This document shows, piece after piece, positions 30,254-39,474 of a DNA stretch of 64,000 bases. How positions within the stretch are numbered: position 1 is the stretch's first letter; each line of letters opens with the position of its first letter. The notes beneath the pieces are model-generated. The model saw only the letters and a program-made list of their open reading frames with translations. It was not told where the DNA came from and ran no database searches. Made by a program: the position numbers and the translations under genes. The DNA is from Herbaspirillum sp. RV1423. GTDB lineage: Bacteria > Pseudomonadota > Gammaproteobacteria > Burkholderiales > Burkholderiaceae_D. The stretch covers positions 49,003-113,002 of the forward strand of contig NZ_CBXX010000017.1 of NCBI RefSeq assembly GCF_000577615.1. Reading direction: 5' to 3'.

Positions 30254-32248
30254 ATGTCCTACCAAGTCCTCGCCCGCAAATACCGCCCCCGCAGCTTCGA
30301 TACGCTGGTCGGGCAGGAGCACGTCGTGCGGGCGCTGACGCATGCGCTGGAGCAGCAGAGGCTGCACCATGCCTACCTGTTCACCGGCACGCGCGGCGTC
30401 GGCAAGACCACGCTGTCACGTATCCTCGCCAAGTCGCTGAACTGCCAGGGCGCCGACGGCAACGGCGGCATCACCGCCCAGCCTTGCGGCGTGTGCGAAG
30501 CCTGCGTGGCCATCGATGCGGGCCGCTTTGTCGATTACATCGAAATGGACGCTGCTTCCAACCGCGGCGTCGATGAAATGGCGCAGTTGCTGGAGCAGGC
30601 GGTTTACGCGCCGTCCAATGCGCGTTTCAAGGTCTACATGATCGACGAAGTCCACATGCTGACCAACCACGCCTTCAACTCCATGCTGAAGACGCTGGAA
30701 GAACCGCCGGAACACGTCAAGTTCATTCTGGCGACCACCGATCCGCAAAAGATTCCCGTGACCGTGCTGTCGCGCTGCCTGCAGTTCAACCTCAAGCAGA
30801 TGCCGCCGGGCCACATCATCAGCCACCTGGACAATATCCTCGGCCAGGAAAACATCGAATTCGAAGCGCCTGCGCTGCGTCTGCTGGCGCAAGGCGCGCA
30901 CGGCTCAATGCGCGACGCGCTGTCGCTGACCGACCAGGCGATCGCCTATGCCGCCGGTAAGGTGACGCTGGAAGCGGTGCAGGGCATGCTCGGCGCGCTC
31001 GACCAGTCTTACCTGATCCGCGTACTGGACGCGCTGGCGGCGCAAGATGGCGCCGCCCTGCTGGCAGTCGCCGACGAAATGGCCACGCGCAGCCTGTCGT
31101 ACAACGCCGCCTTGCAGGATCTGGCGACGCTGCTGCACCAGATTGCATTGGCGCAGACGGTGCCGGCCGCGCTGGCCGAAGACCTGCCGCAACGCGAAGA
31201 CATCGTCCGGCTGGCGTCCCAGTTCAACGCGGAAGAAGCCCAACTGTTTTATCAGATCGCCGTGCATGGCCGCAACGAACTCGGCTTGGCGCCCGACGAA
31301 TATGCCGGTTTCAGCATGACCTTGCTGCGCATGTTGGCGTTCCGTCCGGTGGCTGCCGGCGCCGCCAGTTCCGGTGCCGGCAGTGCTCCATCCGCGCCCG
31401 TGACGCGCCCGGTATCGGCTGCTGCCCGACCCAATCCGGCTGCAGCGCCCTTGAGCGCCGCGCCGCAAGTCGCCACCGCCAGCACGCCGGTTCCGCGTCC
31501 GGCGCCGCCGCCTTCGGCCGGGCCGGCCAATTCGGCCCGCGCCGCTGCGCTTGAGGCTGCTCGCGCTGCTTCGGGCAAGAGCGCGCCGCGACCGGCGGTT
31601 GCGCCTGCGCCGACACAGGTTCCGCCTGCCGCGGCTCAGATTCAGGCTGCCGCGCCGGCAGCGATGGCCGATGAAGCGCCGCCGCCTTGGGATGAAGAGC
31701 CGGCAAACGCCGCCGCTCAAAAAAAAACTGAACAGCAGCCGACCGGCGACGCCGTAAGCAATTCGGCAACTGCGCGAGACGATGCCATCGTCGTCGCCCC
31801 TGCGCCCGCCAGCGCTGTGACGCCCGCCATGGCGGCCCAGACCGCCCAGGTCATCGCCAGCCTCGGCTGGGACGGCAACTGGCCGCAGCTTGCCGCCGAT
31901 CTGCCGTTGCGCGGCATGGTGCAGCAGATGGCGCAGCAGAGCGAACTGATTCGGTGCGAAAATAGCGGCAATACGGTGTGTTTCTATTTGCGTATCCCGG
32001 TTGAAACCTTGCGCGCCGCCGGCAACGTCGAGAAACTGACCGCCGTCCTGAGCGAACGTTTCAACAAAAGCATCCGGGTGGAAACCGAGATCGGCGCCGT
32101 CGCCCTTACCGCCAACGCCAAGGCCGAAGCGGACCGTGCCGAACGGCAGCGTGACGCCGAGCTGACGATGCGAAACGACCCTTTTGTGCAAGTCATGATG
32201 CGCGAATTCGGCGCTTCTATCGTGCCGGGCTCGATCCGGCCGTTGTGA
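30254..32248 (+). CDS. dnaX: DNA polymerase III subunits gamma and tau
   Basis: 664 residues (tau). AAA+ clamp-loader ATPase with Walker A GTRGVGKT, the zinc cysteines in CGVCEAC, sensor-type MIDEVHMLTNHAFN and LSRCLQF. An Ala/Pro-rich linker (about 360-530) leads to the C-terminal tau domain, which in E. coli contacts the helicase and polymerase core. Within the linker a run of nine A (31719-31727, codons Q489-K490-K491) has TGA at 31729 in the -1 frame, so a shift gives a 492-residue gamma form. Gene order dnaX-ybaB-recR is the classic replication/repair trio. Confidence 0.97.
   Translation: MSYQVLARKYRPRSFDTLVGQEHVVRALTHALEQQRLHHAYLFTGTRGVGKTTLSRILAKSLNCQGADGNGGITAQPCGVCEACVAIDAGRFVDYIEMDAASNRGVDEMAQLLEQAVYAPSNARFKVYMIDEVHMLTNHAFNSMLKTLEEPPEHVKFILATTDPQKIPVTVLSRCLQFNLKQMPPGHIISHLDNILGQENIEFEAPALRLLAQGAHGSMRDALSLTDQAIAYAAGKVTLEAVQGMLGALDQSYLIRVLDALAAQDGAALLAVADEMATRSLSYNAALQDLATLLHQIALAQTVPAALAEDLPQREDIVRLASQFNAEEAQLFYQIAVHGRNELGLAPDEYAGFSMTLLRMLAFRPVAAGAASSGAGSAPSAPVTRPVSAAARPNPAAAPLSAAPQVATASTPVPRPAPPPSAGPANSARAAALEAARAASGKSAPRPAVAPAPTQVPPAAAQIQAAAPAAMADEAPPPWDEEPANAAAQKKTEQQPTGDAVSNSATARDDAIVVAPAPASAVTPAMAAQTAQVIASLGWDGNWPQLAADLPLRGMVQQMAQQSELIRCENSGNTVCFYLRIPVETLRAAGNVEKLTAVLSERFNKSIRVETEIGAVALTANAKAEADRAERQRDAELTMRNDPFVQVMMREFGASIVPGSIRPL
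31719..31731 (+). promoter_or_regulatory. Probable dnaX frameshift/slippage site (A9 then -1 TGA)
   Basis: Nine consecutive A in frame CAA AAA AAA ACT. Slipping back one base reads AAC TGA, stopping immediately. Known dnaX genes use either -1 ribosomal frameshifting (E. coli) or transcriptional slippage on an A-run (Thermus) to make gamma. Confidence 0.7.
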
Positions 32249-32333
32249 TGTGTCCGTCGGCATTCGCGGCAATGTGCCATTTCCGCCACGGCTGATGCAA
32301 GATAAATCAATTTAGTTATCAAGGAGTAGGACC

Positions 32334-32660
32334 ATGATGAAAGGCCAACTGGCAGGCTTGATGAAGCAGGCTCAAGCGATGCAGGACAACATGAAGAAGA
32401 TGCAGGAGCAGCTTGCATTGATTGAAGTCGAAGGACAGTCCGGTGCAGGACTGGTCAAAGTCGTGATGACCTGCAAGAATGACGTCAAGCGCGTCTCCAT
32501 CGATCCGTCGCTGCTGGCGGACGACAAGGACATGCTGGAAGACCTCGTCGCTGCCGCCTTCAACGATGCAGTGCGCAAGGCCGAAGCGACGTCGCAAGAA
32601 AAAATGTCCGGCATGACCGCCGGCATGCCGCTGCCGCCAGGCTTCAAACTGCCGTTCTGA
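32334..32660 (+). CDS. YbaB/EbfC-family nucleoid-associated protein
   Basis: 108 residues beginning [28 protein letters not shown], with the conserved [23 protein letters not shown] core and a Pro-rich C-terminus ([12 protein letters not shown]). It is a small dimeric DNA-binding protein with a role in nucleoid organisation. AAGGAG precedes the ATG. It lies between dnaX and recR as in most Proteobacteria, here with an extra YciI-like gene inserted before recR. Confidence 0.95.
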   Translation: MMKGQLAGLMKQAQAMQDNMKKMQEQLALIEVEGQSGAGLVKVVMTCKNDVKRVSIDPSLLADDKDMLEDLVAAAFNDAVRKAEATSQEKMSGMTAGMPLPPGFKLPF

Positions 32661-32727
32661 ACGATGCCGGTCCGATGCACTGGACCAGTATTGCGATAAT
32701 GTAGTGCTGCTTTCTGAAGGAGGCATC

Positions 32728-33030
32728 ATGTTCGTCATCTCGATTACCTATACCAAGTCTGCGGGCGAAATCGACGCCTTGCTGACCGCGCATAAGCAAT
32801 TCCTGAACGAACAATATGCCGAAGGCGTGTTCCTGATGTCGGGGCGCAAGGTGCCGCGCAGCGGCGGCATCATCATCGCCGATGCCGCCGATCGCGCCGA
32901 AGTCGAAGCGATCATCGAGACGGATCCCTTCTACATCGGCGGCGTCGCGGAGTATGAAATCACCGAGTTTGTTCCATCCATGACGGCCGAAGCGCTTTCC
33001 GTTTTCCGGCATACCTCAGACAGAAATTGA
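32728..33030 (+). CDS. YciI-like protein
   Basis: 100 residues from [11 protein letters not shown], with a strong GGAGG ribosome-binding site. The ferredoxin-like YciI/YCII fold is suggested by [22 protein letters not shown] and [18 protein letters not shown]. The biochemical role of most YciI proteins is unknown. Its stop overlaps the TTG start of recR (33027-33030), so translation is coupled. Confidence 0.85.
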   Translation: MFVISITYTKSAGEIDALLTAHKQFLNEQYAEGVFLMSGRKVPRSGGIIIADAADRAEVEAIIETDPFYIGGVAEYEITEFVPSMTAEALSVFRHTSDRN

Positions 33031-33623
33031 AAACCCCCTCCAGTCTTACCCTGCTCACGGAATCCCTGCGCACGCTTCCAGGCATCGGTCCCAAATCGGC
33101 GCAGCGCATGGCCTATCACCTGCTGCAGCACGACCGCGACGGCGCCTTGCAACTGAGCCGCGCATTGGCTCAGGCTGCCGAGACCATTCGCCATTGCGCG
33201 CTCTGCAATACATTCACGGAACAGGTCATTTGCGACACCTGCCAGGACGGCGAGCGCGACACGACGATTCTATGCGTGGTCGAGACGCCGAGCGATCAAC
33301 TGATGATCGAGCAGACGCTGACGTTCAAGGGTTTGTACTTCGTACTGATGGGGCGCCTGTCGCCGCTGGACGGAATCGGCCCCAAAGACATCCATCTGGA
33401 AAAGCTGATCACGCGCGCCACCGACGGCGTTGTTGCCGAAGTGGTGCTCGCCACCAATTTCACCAATGAAGGCGAGGCCACCGCGCACTACATCAGCGAG
33501 ACGCTCAAGGCCCGCGGCCTCAAGGTCAGCCGTCTGGCGCGCGGCGTGCCGGTCGGCGGCGAACTGGAATACGTGGATGCGGGAACGATCGCCCGTGCGA
33601 TGCTGGACCGCAGGACAACTTGA
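33027..33623 (+). CDS. recR: Recombination protein RecR
   Basis: 198 residues from a TTG start that overlaps the upstream stop. N-terminal helix-hairpin-helix [17 protein letters not shown], the four-cysteine zinc motif [16 protein letters not shown] and a Toprim domain beginning [15 protein letters not shown] are intact. It acts with RecF/RecO in RecA loading at gaps. No other start codon lies upstream of the conserved N-terminus, which supports TTG. Confidence 0.96.
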   Translation: MKTPSSLTLLTESLRTLPGIGPKSAQRMAYHLLQHDRDGALQLSRALAQAAETIRHCALCNTFTEQVICDTCQDGERDTTILCVVETPSDQLMIEQTLTFKGLYFVLMGRLSPLDGIGPKDIHLEKLITRATDGVVAEVVLATNFTNEGEATAHYISETLKARGLKVSRLARGVPVGGELEYVDAGTIARAMLDRRTT

Positions 33624-33660
33624 TTCAGGGAGGGATAACCTTGAAGTGAGTCATATCCAT

Positions 33661-34167
33661 ATGCAATCCAATGTTTATCCATTGTCTGCGCTAGCGTTAT
33701 CCCTCGCCTTATCCATGCCGGCGCATGGCGCCGACCGGTTCATCCACTTCGGAGATGCGGCCGTCATCGAATCGGCGGCAAAATATGGCGGGTATCGCTA
33801 CACCTTCGACTTTGTCGCGACGAAAGATAACTTATCCTGGTCGTCCGGCAAAAGCGTGAAGGCGAAGCTGAAATGTAGTGACGAAGGCGCACAATTTTAT
33901 ATTCCTCATCGCGCCTTGCCATTCATGAGGGCCGGTGGCGGCAGTTATTTCGTGGTGCGCGGTCCGTATGGGGTGGAAGGCGTGCGCAATGCAGATTTTT
34001 GCGCAACCCTGGCGGCAGTCAGACAAGGCGCACTCAAGCAGGCAACTTTACGGTTGCACACGCTTCCCGGGCACTGGCGCCTGAATGCCAAAAACCAACT
34101 GCTTGAGGCGCAAGGCGGCAGCAACAATCTATTTATGGACAAATACGAAGTGACGAAAACGAAGTAG
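33661..34167 (+). CDS. Secreted protein of unknown function
   Basis: 168 residues from MQSNVYPLSALALS. A signal peptide ends at about residue 22 (MPAHGA). The mature part has two cysteines (KCSDEG and DFCATL) that could form a disulfide, and short alternating hydrophobic stretches suggesting beta structure. I do not recognise a family. It lies alone between recR and the CoA-transferase gene on the same strand, with no strong ribosome-binding site. Confidence 0.7.
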   Translation: MQSNVYPLSALALSLALSMPAHGADRFIHFGDAAVIESAAKYGGYRYTFDFVATKDNLSWSSGKSVKAKLKCSDEGAQFYIPHRALPFMRAGGGSYFVVRGPYGVEGVRNADFCATLAAVRQGALKQATLRLHTLPGHWRLNAKNQLLEAQGGSNNLFMDKYEVTKTK

Positions 34168-34213
34168 GAAGACGTTCGCACTGCCCGCTTCGATATTCTT
34201 GCTATTCATCACC

Positions 34214-35458
34214 ATGATAAAAAACGAAAATTCAGGCCCACTGGCCGGCATCAAGGTACTCGAGCTCGGCACATTGATCGCCGGCCCGTTTTGCTCGCGC
34301 ATGCTGGCCGAGTTCGGCGCCGACGTCATCAAGGTCGAAGCGCCCGAAGCAGGCGATCCGCTGCGCCAGTGGCGCGTGCTCAAGGACGGCACTTCGCTGT
34401 GGTGGTCGGTGCAGGCGCGCAACAAGAAGAGCCTGACGCTGAACATGAAGGACCCGCGCGCCCAGGACATCGCGCGCCGGCTGGCGCTGGACGCCGACAT
34501 CATCATCGAGAACTACCGTCCCGGCGTGCTGGAAAAGTGGAACCTTGGCTACGAAGACCTCAGACAACGTAATCCCGCCACCATCATGGTGCGTCTGTCC
34601 GGCTACGGCCAGACCGGTCCGCTCAGGGACTTGCCGGGGTTCGGCGCCATTGGCGAATCGATGGGCGGCATCCGCTACGTATCCGGCCATCCCGATCGGC
34701 CGCCGGTGCGTATCGGCATTTCCATCGGCGACTCGATCGCGGCCCTGCACGGCGTCATCGGCGCGATGATGGCGTTGCGCCATCGCGATGTCACCGGCGG
34801 CCGCTGGAACGGCAAGGACGGCGAATTGCGCGTGGCGGGGCAGGGCCAGATGGTCGACGTCGCCCTGTATGAATCCGTGTTCAACATGATGGAATCGCTG
34901 GTGCCGGAATACGACCACGCCGGCGTCGTGCGCGAACGCACCGGCGGCGCCTTGCCGGGCATCGTGCCTTCCAACACATACACCACCGGCGACGGCAAGA
35001 ACATCGTCATCGCCGGCAACGGCGACGCCATTTTCAAACGCCTGATGATCGCCATCGGCCGCGACGACATGGCCAACGATCCGCAACTGGCGCGCAACGA
35101 CGGCCGTGTGCCGCATACGGACACCATCGATCGCGCGATCCAGGCCTGGTGCGACACCAGGACGATCGACGAAGCGCTTGGCATCCTGCAAGCGGCCGAC
35201 GTACCGGTCGGCAAAATCTACTCGGTGCGCGACATGATGACCGATCCGCAATTCCTCGCCCGCAACATGTTCGAGCAGCATGCTTTCGCCGACGGCACGC
35301 CGGTCAAATTGCCGGCCGTGACGCCGAAATTGTCGGAAACCCCGGGCGGCACCAAATGGCTCGGTCCCGAGCTCGGCCAGCATAACGCTGAAATCTTGCG
35401 TTCGCTGGGGTATGATGACGCACAAATTGCGCAGTTGCGGCAAGACAAGGTTATTTGA
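34214..35458 (+). CDS. CaiB/BaiF-family CoA-transferase
   Basis: 414 residues from MIKNENSGPLAG. Class III CoA-transferase features include GIKVLELGTLIAGPFCSRMLAEFGADVIKVE at the N-terminus, IIIENYRPGVLEKW, the MVDVALYESVFNMM segment and GGALPGIVPSNTY. It moves CoA between organic acids; the substrate is not evident. Only 59 bp separate it from the ABC importer genes, so it may activate the acid they bring in. That link is contextual. Confidence 0.93.
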   Translation: MIKNENSGPLAGIKVLELGTLIAGPFCSRMLAEFGADVIKVEAPEAGDPLRQWRVLKDGTSLWWSVQARNKKSLTLNMKDPRAQDIARRLALDADIIIENYRPGVLEKWNLGYEDLRQRNPATIMVRLSGYGQTGPLRDLPGFGAIGESMGGIRYVSGHPDRPPVRIGISIGDSIAALHGVIGAMMALRHRDVTGGRWNGKDGELRVAGQGQMVDVALYESVFNMMESLVPEYDHAGVVRERTGGALPGIVPSNTYTTGDGKNIVIAGNGDAIFKRLMIAIGRDDMANDPQLARNDGRVPHTDTIDRAIQAWCDTRTIDEALGILQAADVPVGKIYSVRDMMTDPQFLARNMFEQHAFADGTPVKLPAVTPKLSETPGGTKWLGPELGQHNAEILRSLGYDDAQIAQLRQDKVI

Positions 35459-35517
35459 AGGCAGTGAAAAACTGCCGCTGATATTGATATAGCAAAAAAT
35501 TCATTGGAGGAGACGAC

Positions 35518-36555
35518 ATGAAGTTCAACCTGAAGCAATTCGCCATCGCGCTGGCGCTGTTCCTCGCGGGCTACCTGACATTCAACAGCAACCTGTTCGC
35601 ACAGGCGCTGGAAAAGCCGAAAGTCTCCATCGCCGTCGGCGGCAAGAACCTGTTTTATTACCTGCCATTGACGGTTGCCGAACAGCTCGGCTACTTCAAG
35701 GATGAAGGCCTGCAAGTCGAAATCTCCGACTTCGCCGGCGGCGCCAAGGCCTTGCAAGCATTAGTGGGCGGCAGTGCGGACGTGGTGTCCGGCGCCTACG
35801 AGCACACCATCAACATGCAGGCCAAGAACCAGCCTATCGTCGCCTTCGTGCTGCAAGGCCGTGCGCCGCAAATCGTGCTGGCCGCCAACAACAAGACCAT
35901 GCCGAACTACAAAAGCATCGCCGACTTGAAGGGCAAGAAGATCGGCGTCACCGCTCCCGGCTCGTCCACCAGCATCATGGCCAGTTTCGTCCTGGCCAAG
36001 GCCGGCCTGAAGCCGACCGACGTTTCCTTCATCGGCGTCGGCGCGGCTGTAGGCGCGTTGTCGGCCATCCGTTCCGGCCAGATTGATGCGATCGCCAACC
36101 TCGATCCGGTCATTTCCATGCTGGAGCAGAAGAACGAGATCAAGATCATCGCCGATACCCGTACGCTGAAAGACACCAACGACGTCTTCGGCGGACCGAT
36201 GCCGGCGGCGACCCTGTATGCGTCGGAAGCCTTCGTCAAGAAATATCCCAACACCACCCAGGCGCTGACCAACGCCATGGTGCGCGCACTGAAGTGGATC
36301 CAGAAGGCCGGTCCTTCCGACATCATCAAGGCCGTACCGGAAAGCTACCTGCTGGGCGACCGCGCGCTGTATATCGCCGCCTTCCTGAAAGTGCGCGAAG
36401 CGATTTCGCCGGACGGCCTGTTCCCGGCCAATGGTCCGGCCACCGCGCTGAAGACCTTGCAGGCCTTCGAGCCTGACCTGGCCAGCAAGAAGATCGATCT
36501 CGACAGAACCTATACCAACGAGTTCGCCAAAAAGGCCAACCTCAAGTACAAGTAA
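35518..36555 (+). CDS. ABC transporter substrate-binding protein (nitrate/sulfonate/taurine type)
   Basis: 345 residues with a signal sequence to about residue 28 (NSNLFAQA). The SsuA/TauA/NMT1-like fold is suggested by VSIAVGGKNLFYYLPLTVAEQLGYFKDEGLQVEI, ALQALVGGSADVVSGAYEH and KIGVTAPGSSTSIMASFVL. A GGAGGAGA ribosome-binding site precedes the ATG. Ligand unknown; candidates are aromatic or aliphatic acids, sulfonates or pyrimidine precursors. It is the first gene of an SBP-ATPase-permease set. Confidence 0.92.
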   Translation: MKFNLKQFAIALALFLAGYLTFNSNLFAQALEKPKVSIAVGGKNLFYYLPLTVAEQLGYFKDEGLQVEISDFAGGAKALQALVGGSADVVSGAYEHTINMQAKNQPIVAFVLQGRAPQIVLAANNKTMPNYKSIADLKGKKIGVTAPGSSTSIMASFVLAKAGLKPTDVSFIGVGAAVGALSAIRSGQIDAIANLDPVISMLEQKNEIKIIADTRTLKDTNDVFGGPMPAATLYASEAFVKKYPNTTQALTNAMVRALKWIQKAGPSDIIKAVPESYLLGDRALYIAAFLKVREAISPDGLFPANGPATALKTLQAFEPDLASKKIDLDRTYTNEFAKKANLKYK

Positions 36556-36583
36556 GCCCATGTCGGCCCGGGAATCGGTCCCG

Positions 36584-36620
36584 GCAGGCAGTTCGCGGGC
36601 GCCTTCGGGTGCCCGCCTGC
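36584..36620 (+). promoter_or_regulatory. Intercistronic hairpin between binding protein and ATPase genes
   Basis: GCGGGCGCC-TTCG-GGTGCCCGC (36595-36616) with flanking GCAGG/CCTGC forms a strong stem with a TTCG loop and no T-run. In ABC operons such structures often protect the upstream binding-protein mRNA, giving more of it than of the membrane parts. Confidence 0.6.
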
Positions 36621-36712
36621 AATTTAGCGGCACGGGATTTTTTGTTTCATCCGGACTTCACGATGCATTTCAACAACGCCAACGGACTTCGCTTTGCCGG
36701 AGCTCTATCGAT

Positions 36713-37522
36713 ATGACGCCAGCCCTTTTTCTCGACGACATTACCTGCACCTTTGTTTCCAAGGACGACCGCACCCAGCGTTACACCGCCGTCGCCAATA
36801 CCACGCTGGCGATTGCGCCGGGGGAGTTCGTTTCCGTGGTCGGACCGACCGGCTGCGGCAAGTCGACCTTGCTCAACGTCGGCGCCGGTTTGCTGCAACC
36901 GTCTTCGGGCAGCATCAAGGTATTCGGCGAAGAGCTTGCCGGCATCAACAAGCGCGCCGGTTACATGTTCCAGGCCGAAGCGCTGATGCCGTGGCGCAGC
37001 GCGCTGGAAAACGTCGTCGCCGGACTGCAATACCGCGGCGTCGATGACCGCGAGGCGAAAGAACTCGGCGAGCAATGGCTGGCGCGCGTCGGCCTCAAAG
37101 GCTTCGGCGACCGCTATCCGCACCAGTTGTCCGGCGGCATGCGCAAGCGCGTCGCGCTGGCGCAGACGCTCATCATGGATCCGGACATCATCCTGATGGA
37201 CGAACCGTTTTCGGCGCTCGATATCCAGACGCGCCAATTGATGGAAAACGAAGTGCTCGATCTGTGGAACGCCAAGAAAAAAGCCGTGCTCTTCATCACC
37301 CACGACCTCGACGAAGCCATCGCCATGTCGGACCGCGTGGTGGTGTTGTCGGCCGGTCCGGCCACGCATCCCATCGGCGAGTTCACGATCGACCTGCCGC
37401 GTCCGCGCGACGTCGCCGAAATTCGCACGCATCCCCGCTTCGTCGAGCTGCACCAGCAAATCTGGTCGGTCCTGCGCGACGAAGTGCTCAAGGGATATCA
37501 ACAACAAAAGACGGCGGCTTAG
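36713..37522 (+). CDS. ABC transporter ATPase (SsuB/TauB-like)
   Basis: 269 residues from MTPALFLDDITCTF. Walker A GPTGCGKST, Q-loop FQAEALMPW, signature LSGGMRKR, Walker B IILMDEPFSALD and switch FITHDLDEAIAM are intact. FQAEALMPW, with acidic Glu after Gln-Ala, resembles nitrate/sulfonate-type ATPases. A longer frame from 36560 would run through the intercistronic hairpin and was rejected; GGAG precedes this ATG. Confidence 0.93.
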   Translation: MTPALFLDDITCTFVSKDDRTQRYTAVANTTLAIAPGEFVSVVGPTGCGKSTLLNVGAGLLQPSSGSIKVFGEELAGINKRAGYMFQAEALMPWRSALENVVAGLQYRGVDDREAKELGEQWLARVGLKGFGDRYPHQLSGGMRKRVALAQTLIMDPDIILMDEPFSALDIQTRQLMENEVLDLWNAKKKAVLFITHDLDEAIAMSDRVVVLSAGPATHPIGEFTIDLPRPRDVAEIRTHPRFVELHQQIWSVLRDEVLKGYQQQKTAA

Positions 37523-37545
37523 GGCGCAAAAGGTACGAAAAAATC

Positions 37546-38397
37546 ATGTGGAAACTCCTCAAACCAAGTCATAAAAATCTGCGCTTCTGGCAATTGCTGG
37601 TGCTGGTCGTCGTGCTGGCGGTCTGGCACATCGCCACGCGCAACGAGCAGACTGCCTTTTTCTTCGGCGAACCGCTCAAAGTCGCGGTGCGCATCTGGCA
37701 ATGGTTCACCGTCGGCAGCGGCTCGCTGGAAGTAGGCTTCGGCGACACCACGTTCTTCACGCTGAACTTCCCGGCGGAAATCTATTCGCACTTGCTGATC
37801 ACGCTGACCGAAACCGTGCTGGCATTCGGCATCGGCACCGTGCTGGGCCTGGGTATCGGTTTGTGGCTGGCGCTGTCGCCGGTGGCTTCGGCCATCCTCG
37901 ATCCTTACGTCAAGGCCGCCAATTCGATGCCGCGTGTGATCCTGGCGCCGATCTTCGCCATGTGGTTCGGTCTGGGCATCTGGTCCAAGGTTGCGCTGGC
38001 GGTGACGCTGGTCTTCTTCATCGTGTTCTTCAACGTTTATCAGGGCGTCAAGGAAGTCAGCCCGGTGGTGCTGGCCAACGCGCGCATGCTCGGCGCCAAC
38101 GCGCGCCAGTTGCTGCGCACGGTCTACCTGCCGTCGGCGACATCATGGGTGTTTTCCAGTCTGCATACCTCCATCGGCCTGGCCTTCGTCGGCGCCGTGG
38201 TCGGCGAATACCTGGGCTCGGCGCGCGGCGTCGGCTACCTGATCCTGCAGGCGGAGGGCAGCTTCGACATCAATACCGTGTTCGCCGGGATTGTGGTGCT
38301 GACGGCGTTTGCGCTGGTGCTGGATGTGGCGGTCGGCGTAATCGAAAAACGCCTCATGAAGTGGCAGCCGAAATCGGGCGAGACCGAGAAGCTGTAA
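37546..38397 (+). CDS. ABC transporter permease (nitrate/sulfonate/taurine type)
   Basis: 283 residues. Six hydrophobic segments; the first is LLVLVVVLAVWHIA. The coupling motif is EVSPVVLANARMLGANARQLLRTVYLPSA. AMWFGLGIWSKVALAV and GLAFVGAVVGEYLGSARGVGYLIL are family-typical. It is the last gene of the importer operon, followed by a strong terminator. Confidence 0.93.
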   Translation: MWKLLKPSHKNLRFWQLLVLVVVLAVWHIATRNEQTAFFFGEPLKVAVRIWQWFTVGSGSLEVGFGDTTFFTLNFPAEIYSHLLITLTETVLAFGIGTVLGLGIGLWLALSPVASAILDPYVKAANSMPRVILAPIFAMWFGLGIWSKVALAVTLVFFIVFFNVYQGVKEVSPVVLANARMLGANARQLLRTVYLPSATSWVFSSLHTSIGLAFVGAVVGEYLGSARGVGYLILQAEGSFDINTVFAGIVVLTAFALVLDVAVGVIEKRLMKWQPKSGETEKL

Positions 38398-38416
38398 TCG
38401 CAGAGACGATTCCAAT

Positions 38417-38448
38417 AAAAAAGAGGCGAATGATTTCGCCTCTTTTTT
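38417..38448. terminator. Bidirectional rho-independent terminator
   Basis: AAAAAAGAGGCGAA-TGA-TTTCGCCTCTTTTTT: A-run on one side, T-run on the other, between convergent permease and transaldolase genes. Confidence 0.93.
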
Positions 38449-38483
38449 CATGCATAGCCTGTGATTTCACAGGTGGATAAAGC

Positions 38484-39419
38484 TCACCGCAGCGCGTCGA
38501 CGATCTTTTCCAGCTTGACGGCATCGGCGCAGAACTGGCGGATGCCTTCGGACAGCTTTTCAGTCGCCATGGCGTCGTCGTTGAGCGACAGGCGGAAGGT
38601 CTTTTCGTCGAGCGTGATTTTCTTCAGGTCGGCCGATTGCGCGGCTTCCTTGCTCAGTTTGCGTTCCACCGGCATATCGCTTTCGGCCAGTTTTTGCAGC
38701 AGGTCGGGGCTGATGGTCAGCAGGTCGCAGCCGGCCAGCTCGACGATCTGCGAGGTATTGCGAAAGCTCGCGCCCATGACTTCGGTGGCGTAGCCGAACT
38801 TGCGATAGTAGGTGTAGATGCTGCGCACCGATTGCACGCCCGGATCGTCGGCGCCGGCGTATTCCTGTCCGGTCGATTTCTTGTACCAGTCGTAGATGCG
38901 GCCGACGAACGGCGAGATCAACTGTACTTTGGCTTCGGCGCAGGCAATTGCTTGCGGCAGCGAGAACAGCAATGTCAGGTTGCAATGGATGCCTTCCCTT
39001 TCCAGCACTTGCGCGGCGCGAATGCCTTCCCAGGTCGAGGCGATCTTGATCAGGATGCGCTCGCGCCCGATGCCGGCGTCTTCATACAGCTTGATCAGCG
39101 CACGGCCCTTGGCGATGGTGCCTTCGGTGTCGAAGGACAGGCGCGCATCGGTTTCGGTCGAGACGCGGCCGGGGATGAGCTTGAGGATTTCCAGGCCGAA
39201 CGCCACCAGCACGCGGTCGATGATGCCGTCGGTGCTCAGCGCAGCGTGCTCGCGCACGATTTTTTCCAGCAGCGGCTTGTATTCATCCTTTTGCACCGCT
39301 TTCAGGATCAGCGACGGATTGGTGGTCGCATCTTGCGGTGCGAATGCCTTCATCGCCTGGAAGTCGCCGGTGTCGGCCACGATGGTGGTGTATTGCTTGA
39401 GTTGGTCTAGCTGTGTCAT
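38484..39419 (-). CDS. tal: Transaldolase
   Basis: 311 residues from [20 protein letters not shown]. The Schiff-base lysine is in [16 protein letters not shown], and [11 protein letters not shown] and [18 protein letters not shown] are conserved. It exchanges dihydroxyacetone units between sedoheptulose-7-P and glyceraldehyde-3-P in the pentose phosphate pathway. It is the last gene of the pgi-zwf-hexR-epimerase-tal set. A TTG three codons upstream is a possible but less likely start. Confidence 0.96.
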   Translation of the reverse strand: MTQLDQLKQYTTIVADTGDFQAMKAFAPQDATTNPSLILKAVQKDEYKPLLEKIVREHAALSTDGIIDRVLVAFGLEILKLIPGRVSTETDARLSFDTEGTIAKGRALIKLYEDAGIGRERILIKIASTWEGIRAAQVLEREGIHCNLTLLFSLPQAIACAEAKVQLISPFVGRIYDWYKKSTGQEYAGADDPGVQSVRSIYTYYRKFGYATEVMGASFRNTSQIVELAGCDLLTISPDLLQKLAESDMPVERKLSKEAAQSADLKKITLDEKTFRLSLNDDAMATEKLSEGIRQFCADAVKLEKIVDALR

Positions 39420-39474
39420 GGCAATCAATCTCGATGTAATGAACCAAACGACATTCTACGTAAGTTTTTTCGCA

